Positions 36,273 to 44,696 of a stretch of 64,000 nt of DNA are shown here, piece by piece; the stretch's first letter is position 1; every line of letters begins with the position of its first letter. The stretch is from positions 299,723 to 363,722 of the forward strand of contig NZ_LIVT01000006.1 of assembly GCF_001905905.1 (NCBI RefSeq). Reading direction: 5' to 3'. A program made the position numbers and the translations under genes. This DNA comes from Streptomyces sp. CB02366. Its GTDB lineage: Bacteria; Actinomycetota; Actinomycetes; Streptomycetales; Streptomycetaceae. Below the pieces are notes generated by a model, which was given only the letters and a program-made list of their open reading frames with translations, was not told where the DNA came from and ran no database searches.

Positions 36273-36316
36273 CGCGGACAGCCCGCCGAGCGGAACACCT
36301 CGTGAAGGAGTCGGAC

Positions 36317-36712
36317 ATGGCCGCACGCACGTACGGAACGAAAGAGGCGAACTGGCAGCAGTTCGCGGACACCCGCATCTACATCGGCGACCTGGCCGAC
36401 GACGGCGTCCCGAAGTCGATGGGGGCGGGCTTCGCCTGCCTGCATCCCGGCGACGTCATGGAATGGGTGCCCAGCTACGACGAGTTCATCGTCGTGCTGA
36501 CCGGCCGGTTCGCCGTGGACTTCGAAGGCGGCTCGGTGAGCGCCGGCCCGCACGAGATGGTATGGGTGGAGCAGGGCGAGCCCGTCGCCTTCCGGGCCGA
36601 CGGCGAGAAGGTCCTGATCGCCTTCGGCACCAACCCGCCCTGGCAGACCACCCCGGAGACCCGGGCGAGCGCGGGCATGTTCCGGCCGCTCTCCGCGTCG
36701 CCGGTCGACTGA
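36317..36712 (+). CDS. Small cupin-fold protein
   Basis: The 131-residue single-domain cupin shows the two conserved strands as GDVMEWVPSYDEFIVVLTGRF and GPHEMVWVEQGEPVAFRADGEKVLIAF. The overall pattern resembles EutQ/ethanolamine-type cupins. The usual metal-binding His residues are largely missing, so it may not bind metal and could be an isomerase, cyclase or binding protein. ATG 36317 has GGAG seven bases upstream; a GTG five codons earlier is less likely. It lies between the monooxygenase and the acyltransferase genes in one transcript. Exact function unknown. Confidence 0.75.
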   Translation: MAARTYGTKEANWQQFADTRIYIGDLADDGVPKSMGAGFACLHPGDVMEWVPSYDEFIVVLTGRFAVDFEGGSVSAGPHEMVWVEQGEPVAFRADGEKVLIAFGTNPPWQTTPETRASAGMFRPLSASPVD

Positions 36713-36725
36713 CCGGGGGACGCCC

Positions 36726-38072
36726 GTGTCCACGACCTCCGGGGCGGTCTGGCGGGAACTGAGCCCGCTGGAGCGCTGGTACTGGATAGCCGACCAGATC
36801 TCACCGCTGAACGTCGTCGGACGGGTCCGCCTGCACGGGCCCGTCTCCCGCGCCTCGCTGCGCACCGCCCTGGACGGACTCCAGGCCCGCCACCCCCTGC
36901 TGCGGGCGGCGGTCGAGGCCGACCCGACGGGCCGGCGCCCCCGCTTCGTCGCGGTGGACGACCGTCCCGTCCCGCTCGACCACCGGACCCTCGGCTCGCC
37001 GGAGGCCGTGGCGGACGGCTGGCGGCGCGTGGTGGACGAGGAACTCGTCAACGGCCGCATCGACCCGCGGGCCGGCCCGCTCGCCACGGCCGTCGTCCTC
37101 AGCGGCCCCGGGCCGGACGGCGAGGTGCACGACCTGATCCTGAGCCTGCTGCACGTCGTCGCGGACGGGACCACGCTCGTCTCGCTGCTGCGGCAGTGGG
37201 CGGAACTGGCCGTCGGCGGCACCGTGGAACCGCGTACGGCGCTGCCCCCGGCCGAGGAGATGTTCCCGCCCGAGCACCGCGGTGCCGCGGGGCGGGTACG
37301 GGCGAAGGCGAAGGCCGACCGCGACGAGGGCGACCTCGAACGGCTGCGCCCCCGCCGGGTGGACGCGGACCGGCCGGTGCCCTTCGAGGAGCGCCGCACC
37401 CGGTTCCTCCACCGGTCGTTGGAGGGCCCGGTGCTGGACCGGCTGGCCCGCGCCTGCCGGGCCCGCGGGGTCACCGTTCACGGGGTGCTCGCCGCCGCCA
37501 TGGTGCGGGCGCTCGCCGTGGACGCCGGGGCCGACGAGGGCGCCTGGTACTCGATCGGCTCCCCGGTCGACTTCCGGGGCGACCTCGAACCCGCGGTGGG
37601 CCCCGACGACGTGGGCAGTTACGTGGCGACGATCCCCACCCTCGTCGAGCACCGGGCGGCCCGCCCGCTGTGGGAGACGGCCCGGGAGATCAGCGCCGAC
37701 CTCAAGGCGCGCAAGGCGCGGGGCGAGCAGTTCTCCATGATCAACGGAATCGGCGCGGCCGGGCCGCGGAACCTGGCCGAGAGCCTGCCGTTCGTGCGGC
37801 ACCTGGACGAGAAGGGGCCGATCAACTTCTGCCTCTCCAACATCGGCAGGTTCCCGTTCCCGGACACCATCGGACCGCTGCGGGCGTCCGGCGCCCAGTT
37901 CATCGCCTCGCTCTCGGTGGTGGGCGCGTTCGTCGCCACCGTCAACTCCACCCACCACCAGCTCGCCTGGAACTTCACCTACGCCCAGGGGATCGTCCGG
38001 GACGACCGCGCGAAGCGGCTCGCCGACAGCTGTGTGGAGCTCGTCCTCGCCCTCGTACCAGCGGGCGACTGA
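36726..38072 (+). CDS. Stand-alone condensation-fold acyltransferase (PapA/AATase-like)
   Basis: The 448-residue protein belongs to the C-domain/BAHD/PapA superfamily. The catalytic motif reads L-H143-V-V-A-D147-G, so the second His and the Asp of HHxxxDG are kept while the first His is Leu. C-terminal YSIGSPVDFRGDLEP and LSNIGRFPFPDTIGP correspond to the second-half motifs. Such free proteins transfer an acyl group from CoA or a carrier protein to an alcohol or amine. It probably acylates the scaffold or its amine, or moves a residue between carriers. GTG start; a GGGGGA site is close upstream. Confidence 0.85.
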   Translation: MSTTSGAVWRELSPLERWYWIADQISPLNVVGRVRLHGPVSRASLRTALDGLQARHPLLRAAVEADPTGRRPRFVAVDDRPVPLDHRTLGSPEAVADGWRRVVDEELVNGRIDPRAGPLATAVVLSGPGPDGEVHDLILSLLHVVADGTTLVSLLRQWAELAVGGTVEPRTALPPAEEMFPPEHRGAAGRVRAKAKADRDEGDLERLRPRRVDADRPVPFEERRTRFLHRSLEGPVLDRLARACRARGVTVHGVLAAAMVRALAVDAGADEGAWYSIGSPVDFRGDLEPAVGPDDVGSYVATIPTLVEHRAARPLWETAREISADLKARKARGEQFSMINGIGAAGPRNLAESLPFVRHLDEKGPINFCLSNIGRFPFPDTIGPLRASGAQFIASLSVVGAFVATVNSTHHQLAWNFTYAQGIVRDDRAKRLADSCVELVLALVPAGD

Positions 38073-38105
38073 AGCCCGTCACGAACCGCAAGGGAGCACC
38101 TTCCG

Positions 38106-39536
38106 ATGGAATCACCGCCCCACCCGCCCACCGAGTCCCCGGTCTTCCGACCCGCCTCCGAGCTGCGCGACCTGATCCGCGACAAGGAACTGTCCGCCCT
38201 GGAGGTCACCGAAGCGGTCCTCGGCCGCCTGGAGGAGGTGAACCCCCGGCTGAACGCCGTGACCGCCGTACGGGCGGAGGGCGCCCTCATGGACGCCCGT
38301 GCCGCGGACGCCCTGCCGCCGGAGGAGCGGGGCCCGCTGCACGGGATCCCGTTCACCGTCAAGGACGCCCACGAGTCGGCCCACCTGCCGACCGCCTACG
38401 GGTCGCGGCCCTTCACCGGCTACCGGCCCGGCTTCGACAGCGAGGTGGTCGCCCGGCTGCGGCGGGCGGGCGGCATCCTCGTCGGCACCACCAACATGCC
38501 GGAGTTCGGGCTGCGGATCACGACGGACAACCGGGCCTTCCCGCCCACCCGCAACCCGTGGAACACCGACCACAGCCCGGCGGGCTCCAGCGGCGGCGCG
38601 GCCGCCGCCGTGGCCGCCGGCATCGGCCCGCTCGCCCTGGCCGCCGACGGGGCCGGCTCCGTGCGGGCCCCCGCGTCCGCCTGCGGCGTCGTGGGGCTCA
38701 AACCCACCCGCGGCCGGATCCCGTGGGCGCCCGCCTCCCAGGAGCAGTGGGCGGGTTACGTCAGCAACGGCCCCATGGCCCGGACGGTCGGCGACACGGC
38801 TCTGATGCTCGACGTGATGGCGGGCCCCTCCGTCGGGGAGCCGTACGGGCTGCCCGCGCGCTCCACCCCCTTCCTCGCCCCCGGGGCGCGGCCCCCGGGG
38901 CGGTTGCGCGTGGCCCACACGTGCACACCGCCGCACGGCACGGTCGTACCCGCCGTACGGGAGGTGTTCGAGCGGGCGGTGTCGGCCTTCGGCGAGCTGG
39001 ACGTCGAGCTGGTCGAGGACGCTCCCGACCTCGGTGGGCTCCTGGACCCGCTGCTGACGGTCATCGCCGCGAACGTGGCCACCATGGTCCGCGGCATACC
39101 GCCCGGGGAGCTGGCCGAGCTGGAGTCGACGAGCCTCGACACCGCCCTGCGCGGCGAACGGCTCGGCGCGGTCGACTACTGCGCCGCACTGGCGGCCGCC
39201 CAGCGGCGGGCGGCCGAGGTGCTGGGCTTCTGGACCCGGTACGACGTCCTGCTCACCCCCACGCTCACCGTGCTCCCGCCGGTCCTCGGGGCGGTTCCCG
39301 AGGGCACGGCGTTCGAGGAGCGGTGGCGCGAGTACGCCGACTGGCTGGCCTTCACCTACCCCTTCAACATCACCGGCCAGCCGGCGCTCTCGGTGCCCGC
39401 CGGGACGGCCGCGGGGGAGCTGCCGGTCGGCGTCCAGCTCGTCGGCGCCCCCGGGGCCGAGGACAGGCTGCTAGAGCTGGCCGCCGCATTCGAGAGCGCC
39501 CGGCCGTGGGCGCACGCGCGGCCCCGGCTCGGGTGA
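38106..39536 (+). CDS. Amidase-signature hydrolase
   Basis: The 476-residue amidase-signature enzyme has a complete Ser-cis-Ser-Lys triad: Lys86 (FTVKDAH), Ser161 (AGSSGGAAAAVAAG) and Ser185 (DGAGSVRAPAS). Family members hydrolyse linear amides or, in reverse, form them. As the last gene of the plus-strand arm it could remove an N-acyl group from the NRPS product or release a precursor. Its 3' end overlaps the convergent LuxR gene by 66 bp. The N-terminal 12 residues are Pro-rich and may be flexible. Confidence 0.9.
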   Translation: MESPPHPPTESPVFRPASELRDLIRDKELSALEVTEAVLGRLEEVNPRLNAVTAVRAEGALMDARAADALPPEERGPLHGIPFTVKDAHESAHLPTAYGSRPFTGYRPGFDSEVVARLRRAGGILVGTTNMPEFGLRITTDNRAFPPTRNPWNTDHSPAGSSGGAAAAVAAGIGPLALAADGAGSVRAPASACGVVGLKPTRGRIPWAPASQEQWAGYVSNGPMARTVGDTALMLDVMAGPSVGEPYGLPARSTPFLAPGARPPGRLRVAHTCTPPHGTVVPAVREVFERAVSAFGELDVELVEDAPDLGGLLDPLLTVIAANVATMVRGIPPGELAELESTSLDTALRGERLGAVDYCAALAAAQRRAAEVLGFWTRYDVLLTPTLTVLPPVLGAVPEGTAFEERWREYADWLAFTYPFNITGQPALSVPAGTAAGELPVGVQLVGAPGAEDRLLELAAAFESARPWAHARPRLG

Positions 39537-40730
39537 CTCCTCGGAGGGGTCGCTCCAGCCGGTCTCCCGCAGCAGGGCGATGCGGGAGTTGACCCCGGTC
39601 TTCTGGAACAGCTTCTTGAGGTGGTAGTTGACGGTGTGGGGCGAGATCCCCAGCCGCCGGGCCATCTGCTTGTTGGTCAGCCCTTCGGCGACCAGCTGCA
39701 CGATCCGGCTCTCCTGGTCGTTGAGGTCCGGCGGCCCGGCCGGCGCCGCCGGCCGGGCCGCCGGACGCGGGACCTGCCGGGAGTCGGCCGCCTGGCGGCG
39801 CAGCGCCTGCCTCAGCGGGACCGGCACCGAGTCGACGACGAGCCGCCACAGCAGCTCGTTGGGGAAGCGGACCTGGGTGCTGCCGACCGCCAGCATGCCG
39901 GTGCTGATCAGCCGGTCCAGGGCGAGCAGCAGGGCGGAGGGCGGCACCTGGAGGATCGGCAGCAGGTCGTCGACCGTGCTCTCCCTGCCGAGGACGGCAG
40001 CCACCCGCAGCAGCTGGCGGCACTCGTCCGGGAAGTCCAGGAGCAGGGACTGCAGGAGCACCCGCAGCCGGCGCGGGATGCGGTCCTCGACCAGCTGCGC
40101 CTCGTGGGCCCCCACCCGGAGCGACTGCTCCTCGCGCATCCCCTCCACCAGCTCCACCAGCAGTTTCGGATGCCCACCCGCGCCCAGCAGGATGCGGGCG
40201 AGTGGCGCGGAGGGCGCGACCCCCAGCAGGTCGGCGGCGACCTGGAGGGCGGCAGGCGGGCGCAGTGCGCCGAGGCGGATCCGCTCGTGGTGCCCGGCGG
40301 GACAGCCGGCCAGCGGGTCGGCGCCCCGGCGGCCCGCCACCAGCCGGACCAGCGCCCGGTCGCCGTACGAGGCGTGCCGCCGGGCGAACAGGGTCTCGCC
40401 CGGATCCTCCGCCGGGAAGTGCGGGTCGTCCAGAACGATCAGCCGGGGGCCGGCCCCCGGGCCGGGAAGCCCGGGCCGGGGGCCCGTCACATAGCCGAGC
40501 TGCCGTGCCAGGGCCGCGCACTCGTCGAGGAACCGGGTCCGGCCGGAGCCGGGCGGCCCCTCGACCGTCACGAGGGCGCAGCCGCCGTCGGCGCCGAACT
40601 CCAGGGCCTGCCGCGCGCGGGCCATCTCCTCCTCGCGCCCGCGCAGCGGCAGGCGCGGCGGGGCGGGGGAGAGGGGGGCGACCCGCGTGGCGGGCGGCGA
40701 CGCCAGCTGCCAAGCGGTGGTTCCGGTCAT
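39471..40730 (-). CDS. LuxR-family regulator with degenerate ATPase, cluster-associated
   Basis: A 419-residue protein resembling a miniature LAL regulator. The N-terminal ATPase-like region has GPPGSGRTR near residues 59-67, where Walker A Lys is replaced by Arg, so ATP use is doubtful. The C-terminal LuxR HTH (about 335-400) is intact: LNDQESRIVQLVAEGLTNKQ, then ISPHTVNYHLKKLFQKTG. It ends the minus-strand operon, overlapping the antiporter gene by 4 bp, and overlaps the amidase 3' end by 66 bp tail to tail. Likely a pathway regulator. Confidence 0.85.
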   Translation of the reverse strand: MTGTTAWQLASPPATRVAPLSPAPPRLPLRGREEEMARARQALEFGADGGCALVTVEGPPGSGRTRFLDECAALARQLGYVTGPRPGLPGPGAGPRLIVLDDPHFPAEDPGETLFARRHASYGDRALVRLVAGRRGADPLAGCPAGHHERIRLGALRPPAALQVAADLLGVAPSAPLARILLGAGGHPKLLVELVEGMREEQSLRVGAHEAQLVEDRIPRRLRVLLQSLLLDFPDECRQLLRVAAVLGRESTVDDLLPILQVPPSALLLALDRLISTGMLAVGSTQVRFPNELLWRLVVDSVPVPLRQALRRQAADSRQVPRPAARPAAPAGPPDLNDQESRIVQLVAEGLTNKQMARRLGISPHTVNYHLKKLFQKTGVNSRIALLRETGWSDPSEESPEPGPRVRPRPGALECGGQL

Positions 40731-42064
40731 CGGGCGGCGTCCTTTCCGGCGTGCTTCACGGGCCGCAGCGCGGGCGGGACCGGCTCGGGGTCGAGCGGGA
40801 AACGGCTCAGCAGGGGACCGGTCATCAGGGTGGTGAGCAGGGCCATCACGACCATCGCGGTGAACAGCCGGCTGTCGAGCGCGCCCAGGCTCAACCCCAC
40901 GTTGAGGACGACGAGTTCGGTCAGCCCGCGGGCGTTGAGCAGGATGCCCAGCACGGTGGCCTCACGGCCGCCGGAGCCGGAGAGCCGGGCGGCGCCCATG
41001 GCGCCGAGGAACTTGCCCGCGCACGCCACCGCGACGGTCGCGACGACCATGACGAGCCCTTGAGCGCCGAGCCCGGCGAGGTCCACCGACAGCCCGGTGA
41101 CGGTGAAGAACACCGGGAGCAGCAGCAGGCTCGTCTGGTCGATGCGTTCCGGCACCTCGGGGGCGGTCGCGTCGATGTGGCGGCGGGGCGCGACGGCCCC
41201 GAACAGGAAGGCGCCGAACACCGCGTGCAGGCCGATCTCTTCGGTGATCCACGCGCTGGCCAGCAGCCCGGAGCAGAGCACGACGTGGACGGTCGGCGTG
41301 TTGCCGGCCCAGGACCGCTGCGGGGCCAGCAGCCAGGCCAGGGCCGGCCGCACCAGGAGGATCAGCACGAGGCCGAAGGCCAGGGCGCCCCCGATGGTCC
41401 GGCCGAGCGACCACAGGCCGCTGACGCTGACGACGGTGACGACGGCGGCCAGCACGGTCCAGGCGATCACGTCCTGGATGGCGGCGCTGACCAGGGCCAC
41501 CGCGCCCACCCGGTGTTTCTGCAGGCCCCGTTCGATGATGATCCTGGCGAGCACGGGGAAGGCCGTGATGGACATCGCGGCGCCGAGGAACAGCGCGGGG
41601 CCGAGCATCCCGTCCGTCTTCAGCTGCGACGTGTCGAGCCAGGGGTAGAGCAGGACGGCGAGCGCGGCGCCCATGGCGAACGGCAGCGCCACCGAGCTGA
41701 ACGACACCAGGGCGATGTGCCGTCCGACGCCCTTCACGTGCGACAGGCTCAGTTGGTAGCCGACCCCGAACATGAAGAGCACCAGGCCCAGTTGGGCCAG
41801 GACGTCCAGATAGGGGCGGGCCGCCGGGGGGAACAGGAGTCCGGGCGGATCGCCGGGCAGGAGCCCGAGCAGACTCGGCCCCAGGGCTATTCCGGCGACG
41901 ATCTCGCCCATCACCGCGGGCTGGCGGACCCGTTTGGCCGCGGTGGAGAACAGGAACGCGGCGATCAGCACCAGGGCCACGCCCACCAGGACGATCCCGG
42001 TGACGCCCGCGCCCTCTCCCGCGCTGAGGGCCGGACCGTGCGGGGCCGGACCGTGCGTCGACAT
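40727..42064 (-). CDS. CPA2-family cation:proton antiporter
   Basis: The 445-residue membrane protein has about 12-13 helices with the Na+/H+ exchanger domain (PF00999). Examples are VMGEIVAGIALGPSLLG, LGLVLFMFGVGYQLSL, AMSITAFPVLARII and QDVIAWTVLA, which holds the conserved Asp of CPA2 transporters. A regulatory RCK domain is absent. Antiporters of this sort occur in several antibiotic clusters and may give resistance or adjust ion balance; the ion is unknown. It overlaps the downstream luxR gene by 4 bp and starts 42 bp after the adenylation gene. Confidence 0.9.
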   Translation of the reverse strand: MSTHGPAPHGPALSAGEGAGVTGIVLVGVALVLIAAFLFSTAAKRVRQPAVMGEIVAGIALGPSLLGLLPGDPPGLLFPPAARPYLDVLAQLGLVLFMFGVGYQLSLSHVKGVGRHIALVSFSSVALPFAMGAALAVLLYPWLDTSQLKTDGMLGPALFLGAAMSITAFPVLARIIIERGLQKHRVGAVALVSAAIQDVIAWTVLAAVVTVVSVSGLWSLGRTIGGALAFGLVLILLVRPALAWLLAPQRSWAGNTPTVHVVLCSGLLASAWITEEIGLHAVFGAFLFGAVAPRRHIDATAPEVPERIDQTSLLLLPVFFTVTGLSVDLAGLGAQGLVMVVATVAVACAGKFLGAMGAARLSGSGGREATVLGILLNARGLTELVVLNVGLSLGALDSRLFTAMVVMALLTTLMTGPLLSRFPLDPEPVPPALRPVKHAGKDAAR

Positions 42065-42106
42065 GCTTGGCCTCTTCCTTCTCGAAAAAAGGGGAGCGGA
42101 TGACGG

Positions 42107-43648
42107 TCAGAGACCCCGCGCCAGCGTCCTGCGGTCGACCTTGCCGCTGGAGGTGAGCGGCAGCGCGGGCAGGGGACGGACCGACGAGGGGATCATGTGG
42201 TCGGGCAGCCGTGCGGACAGACTGCGCCGGACCGCGGAGGCCACCACCTCGGCGCCGCGTGCCGGGACGCAGAACGCCACCAGTTGCTTGACGCCGCCGG
42301 GCCCCTCCCGCACGACCACCGCCGCGTCGGCGACCTCCGGCAGGGCCCGCAGGTGCGCCTCGACCTCTCCGGTCTCCACCCGGTGGCCCCGGATCTTCAC
42401 CTGGTCGTCCAGTCGACCGAGGAACTGCAGGGCGCCGTCCGGCCGGAGTTCGACGAGGTCGCCCGTGCGGTAGATCCGCCCGCCGCCGGCCAGGCCGGGT
42501 ACGGTCCGGAACCGCGCGGCGGTCGCCTCGGGCATCCCCAGGTAGCCCTCGGCGAGGACCGGGCCGCCGATGCACAGCTCTCCCGGTGTGCCGGGCTGCC
42601 GCGGGCGCAGCCGCTCGTCGAGGACGTACGCCTCGACGTGGGCGATGGGCCGGCCGATGCTGGGCTGGTCGGGCCACTCGTCCGGGTCGCCGCGGAGTTC
42701 GAGCGAGGTCACCACATGGGTCTCGGAGGGCCCGTACTGGTTGACCAGCACCGCCCCGTCCAGGCGCCGGAACAGGGCACGCACGGCGGGTGTCACCTGG
42801 AGCTGTTCGCCGGCGGTGACGACCTCGCGGAGGGAGGCGGGCCACACACCGACCGAGTCGGCGTGCGCGGCGATCGACTGGAGCGCCACGAACGGCAGGA
42901 ACATGCGCCGCACCGAGGCGCTGTTCAGCAGGTCGATCAGGGCCTGCCAGCTCCGGCGGGTCGAGTCGTCGGCCACCACCAGGGCCCCGCCGGACGCCCA
43001 GGTGCTGAACATCTCCTGGAAGGAGACGTCGAAGCTGAGCGCGGAGAACTGGAGGGTACGGTCGCCGACGCCGCAGGCGGAGTGCGCGCACTGCCAGTCG
43101 ATCAGGTTGGCGAGCGGACCGTGGGGCATGGCCACGCCCTTGGGCGTCCCGCTGGACCCGGACGTGTAGATGACGTACGCGAGGGTGTCCGGGCCGATCT
43201 CCGGCACCGTGGGCGGGGGCGCGTCCTCGACGGAGGACAGGGCGTCCTCCAGGAGGAGTGCACGGGTGCCGTCCGGCAGCGGGATGCGGTCCACGAGCCC
43301 CTTCTCGGTCAGCAGGACCCGCGTACCGCTGTCGCGCACCATGGCCGCGAGCCGCTCGTCGGGATAGGCGGGGTCGAGCGGCACGTAGGCGCAGCCGGCC
43401 TTGAGAACGCCGAGGACCGCGACGGCGATGGAGAAGCCCCGCTCGAAGAACACCCCGACGGGCTCCCCGGTGACTCCATCCCCTAGCAGCGCGTGGGCGA
43501 GCCGGTCCGCGTCGCGCCCCAGCTCCTCGTAACCGAGGGACCGCTCGCCCCACAGCACGGCGGGGCGGTCGGGGTGGGATCTGCGCCGTGCCTCGAACAG
43601 TTCGTGGGCGGGAGGGGGGTTGCCGTTGGAACTCACTGCCTCGTTCAT
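42107..43648 (-). CDS. Stand-alone adenylation enzyme with proline-type code
   Basis: This 513-residue free A domain activates an amino acid as AMP ester and loads a carrier protein. Core motifs: A3 YTSGSSGTPKG, A5 YGPSETH, A7 YRTGDL, A8 GHRVETGEVEAHL, A10 SSGKVDRR. The pocket residues read from FDVSFQE, MFLPF, VVTAGEQ, NQYGPSETHVV give D-V-Q-F-V-A-Q-V-V-K. This is 8 of 10 identical to the known proline code DVQFIAHVVK. It has no carrier domain of its own; the free PCP at 45.7-46.0 kb is the obvious partner. It belongs to the same FDVSFQE subfamily as A2 of the NRPS. It lies 19 bp after the thioesterase gene in one operon. Confidence 0.93.
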   Translation of the reverse strand: MNEAVSSNGNPPPAHELFEARRRSHPDRPAVLWGERSLGYEELGRDADRLAHALLGDGVTGEPVGVFFERGFSIAVAVLGVLKAGCAYVPLDPAYPDERLAAMVRDSGTRVLLTEKGLVDRIPLPDGTRALLLEDALSSVEDAPPPTVPEIGPDTLAYVIYTSGSSGTPKGVAMPHGPLANLIDWQCAHSACGVGDRTLQFSALSFDVSFQEMFSTWASGGALVVADDSTRRSWQALIDLLNSASVRRMFLPFVALQSIAAHADSVGVWPASLREVVTAGEQLQVTPAVRALFRRLDGAVLVNQYGPSETHVVTSLELRGDPDEWPDQPSIGRPIAHVEAYVLDERLRPRQPGTPGELCIGGPVLAEGYLGMPEATAARFRTVPGLAGGGRIYRTGDLVELRPDGALQFLGRLDDQVKIRGHRVETGEVEAHLRALPEVADAAVVVREGPGGVKQLVAFCVPARGAEVVASAVRRSLSARLPDHMIPSSVRPLPALPLTSSGKVDRRTLARGL

Positions 43649-43667
43649 TGGGGGCTCCCAGGCCGGA

Positions 43668-44393
43668 TCAGGTTCGGGACTGCGCCGGTTCGCTCATGAC
43701 CGAGGCGATCGCCGCCGCGAGCGGTTCGGCCCCGGCTTCCTCCAGGTAGAGGTGGCCGCCGGGAAACGTGAGGGTGGTGAGGGGCTGGACGCTGCGCCAC
43801 TGCCACGGGTCGGTGTGCTCGTCGCCGAAGGCGTCCTGCTCTCCGCGGCAGACGACGATGCGGCTCTCGGTCACGGTCCCGGCCATGGTGCGGATGAAGG
43901 AGTCGCAGACGTCGAAGTCGCACCGCAGCAGGGCTACGGCGCGGTCGGCGATGTGGGGGTGGCCGAGCAGCCGTTCGTCCAGGGCCTCGAACCGGGCGGC
44001 GCAGGCCAGCACCTCCTCGTCGGACGCGGCGGCGACGCCGTCGGGGAACATCGGGGAGCCGAGCTGCGGCGCCCGGTTGGCGGAGGCGAAGAGGGTCTGG
44101 CAGCGCGGTCCGCCGCGCCGCTCCAGGGCCGCGGCCACGCCGAGCCCGAGGTAGGCGCCCATGCTGTGGCCGAAGATGGACAGTTCCTCGTCGGGTCGCA
44201 CCTCCGCGGTGAGCAGGTCGACCAGATCCCGGACAGCCTCCTCCGCGGTGTGCGGGGCGGGCTCCCGCCAGCGGCGGCCCCGGCCGGGCAGCTCGGCCAC
44301 CACGGGCCGGATGTCGTCGGGCAGCAGATGGAGCAGTCGGCGGAACACGGCCGCCGAGCCTCCGGCGTGATGGAACAGGGCGAGCACGGTCAT
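43668..44393 (-). CDS. Type II thioesterase
   Basis: The 241-residue alpha/beta hydrolase has FHHAGGSAAVF at the N-terminus, Ser77 in GHSMGAYLG and a C-terminal His in FPGGHLYLEE. These are the marks of type II thioesterases (GrsT/SrfAD family). It would clear mis-primed carriers, or release or shuttle the modified aminoacyl group from the free PCP, as SyrC-like hydrolases do in syringomycin-type pathways. The longer open frame upstream reads low-complexity sequence; ATG 44393 begins at the domain. Confidence 0.92.
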   Translation of the reverse strand: MTVLALFHHAGGSAAVFRRLLHLLPDDIRPVVAELPGRGRRWREPAPHTAEEAVRDLVDLLTAEVRPDEELSIFGHSMGAYLGLGVAAALERRGGPRCQTLFASANRAPQLGSPMFPDGVAAASDEEVLACAARFEALDERLLGHPHIADRAVALLRCDFDVCDSFIRTMAGTVTESRIVVCRGEQDAFGDEHTDPWQWRSVQPLTTLTFPGGHLYLEEAGAEPLAAAIASVMSEPAQSRT

Positions 44394-44696
44394 CGGTGCG
44401 CCTTCCTGAAGGGTGGGGGGCGGAGCAGCGGGACCGGAAGGGACGCGGGGGCCCCGGGGGTCCGGGCCGGGCGCGCGGGCGCGGCGGCCGGCCGGTGCGG
44501 GGGCCGCGGTGGTGGGGCGGTGCGCCGCCATGTCACCGCCGCCCCCGCACCGGGGCGGGGCCGCGGTGCGACGGGGCGGTGGACCGCCGTGCCGCCGCGC
44601 CCCTTCCGGGCGTCGCCGGTCACGTGCCGCGGGACCGGCCTGCGGGCCGGGCTCCCACGGCCCGTGCGGCCGGCCCGCCGGCACGGTCCCGGGGCG
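44394..44696 (-). other. GC-rich gap with a long hairpin between halogenase and thioesterase genes
   Basis: No gene is apparent in these 303 bp. A perfect 13-bp inverted repeat CCGGTGCGGGGGC (44492-44504) and its complement (44541-44553) enclose a 36-nt interval that can itself pair in part. It could end or attenuate the PCP-halogenase transcript, or protect its 3' end, setting a different level for the thioesterase and later genes. Confidence 0.5.
44492..44553 (-). terminator. Long inverted repeat, terminator or attenuator candidate
   Basis: 13-bp perfect arms (44492-44504 and 44541-44553) with internal pairing (GCGGTG with CACCGC inside). There is no T tract. Position after the halogenase gene in the transcription direction suggests termination, attenuation or mRNA stabilisation. 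Confidence 0.45.
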
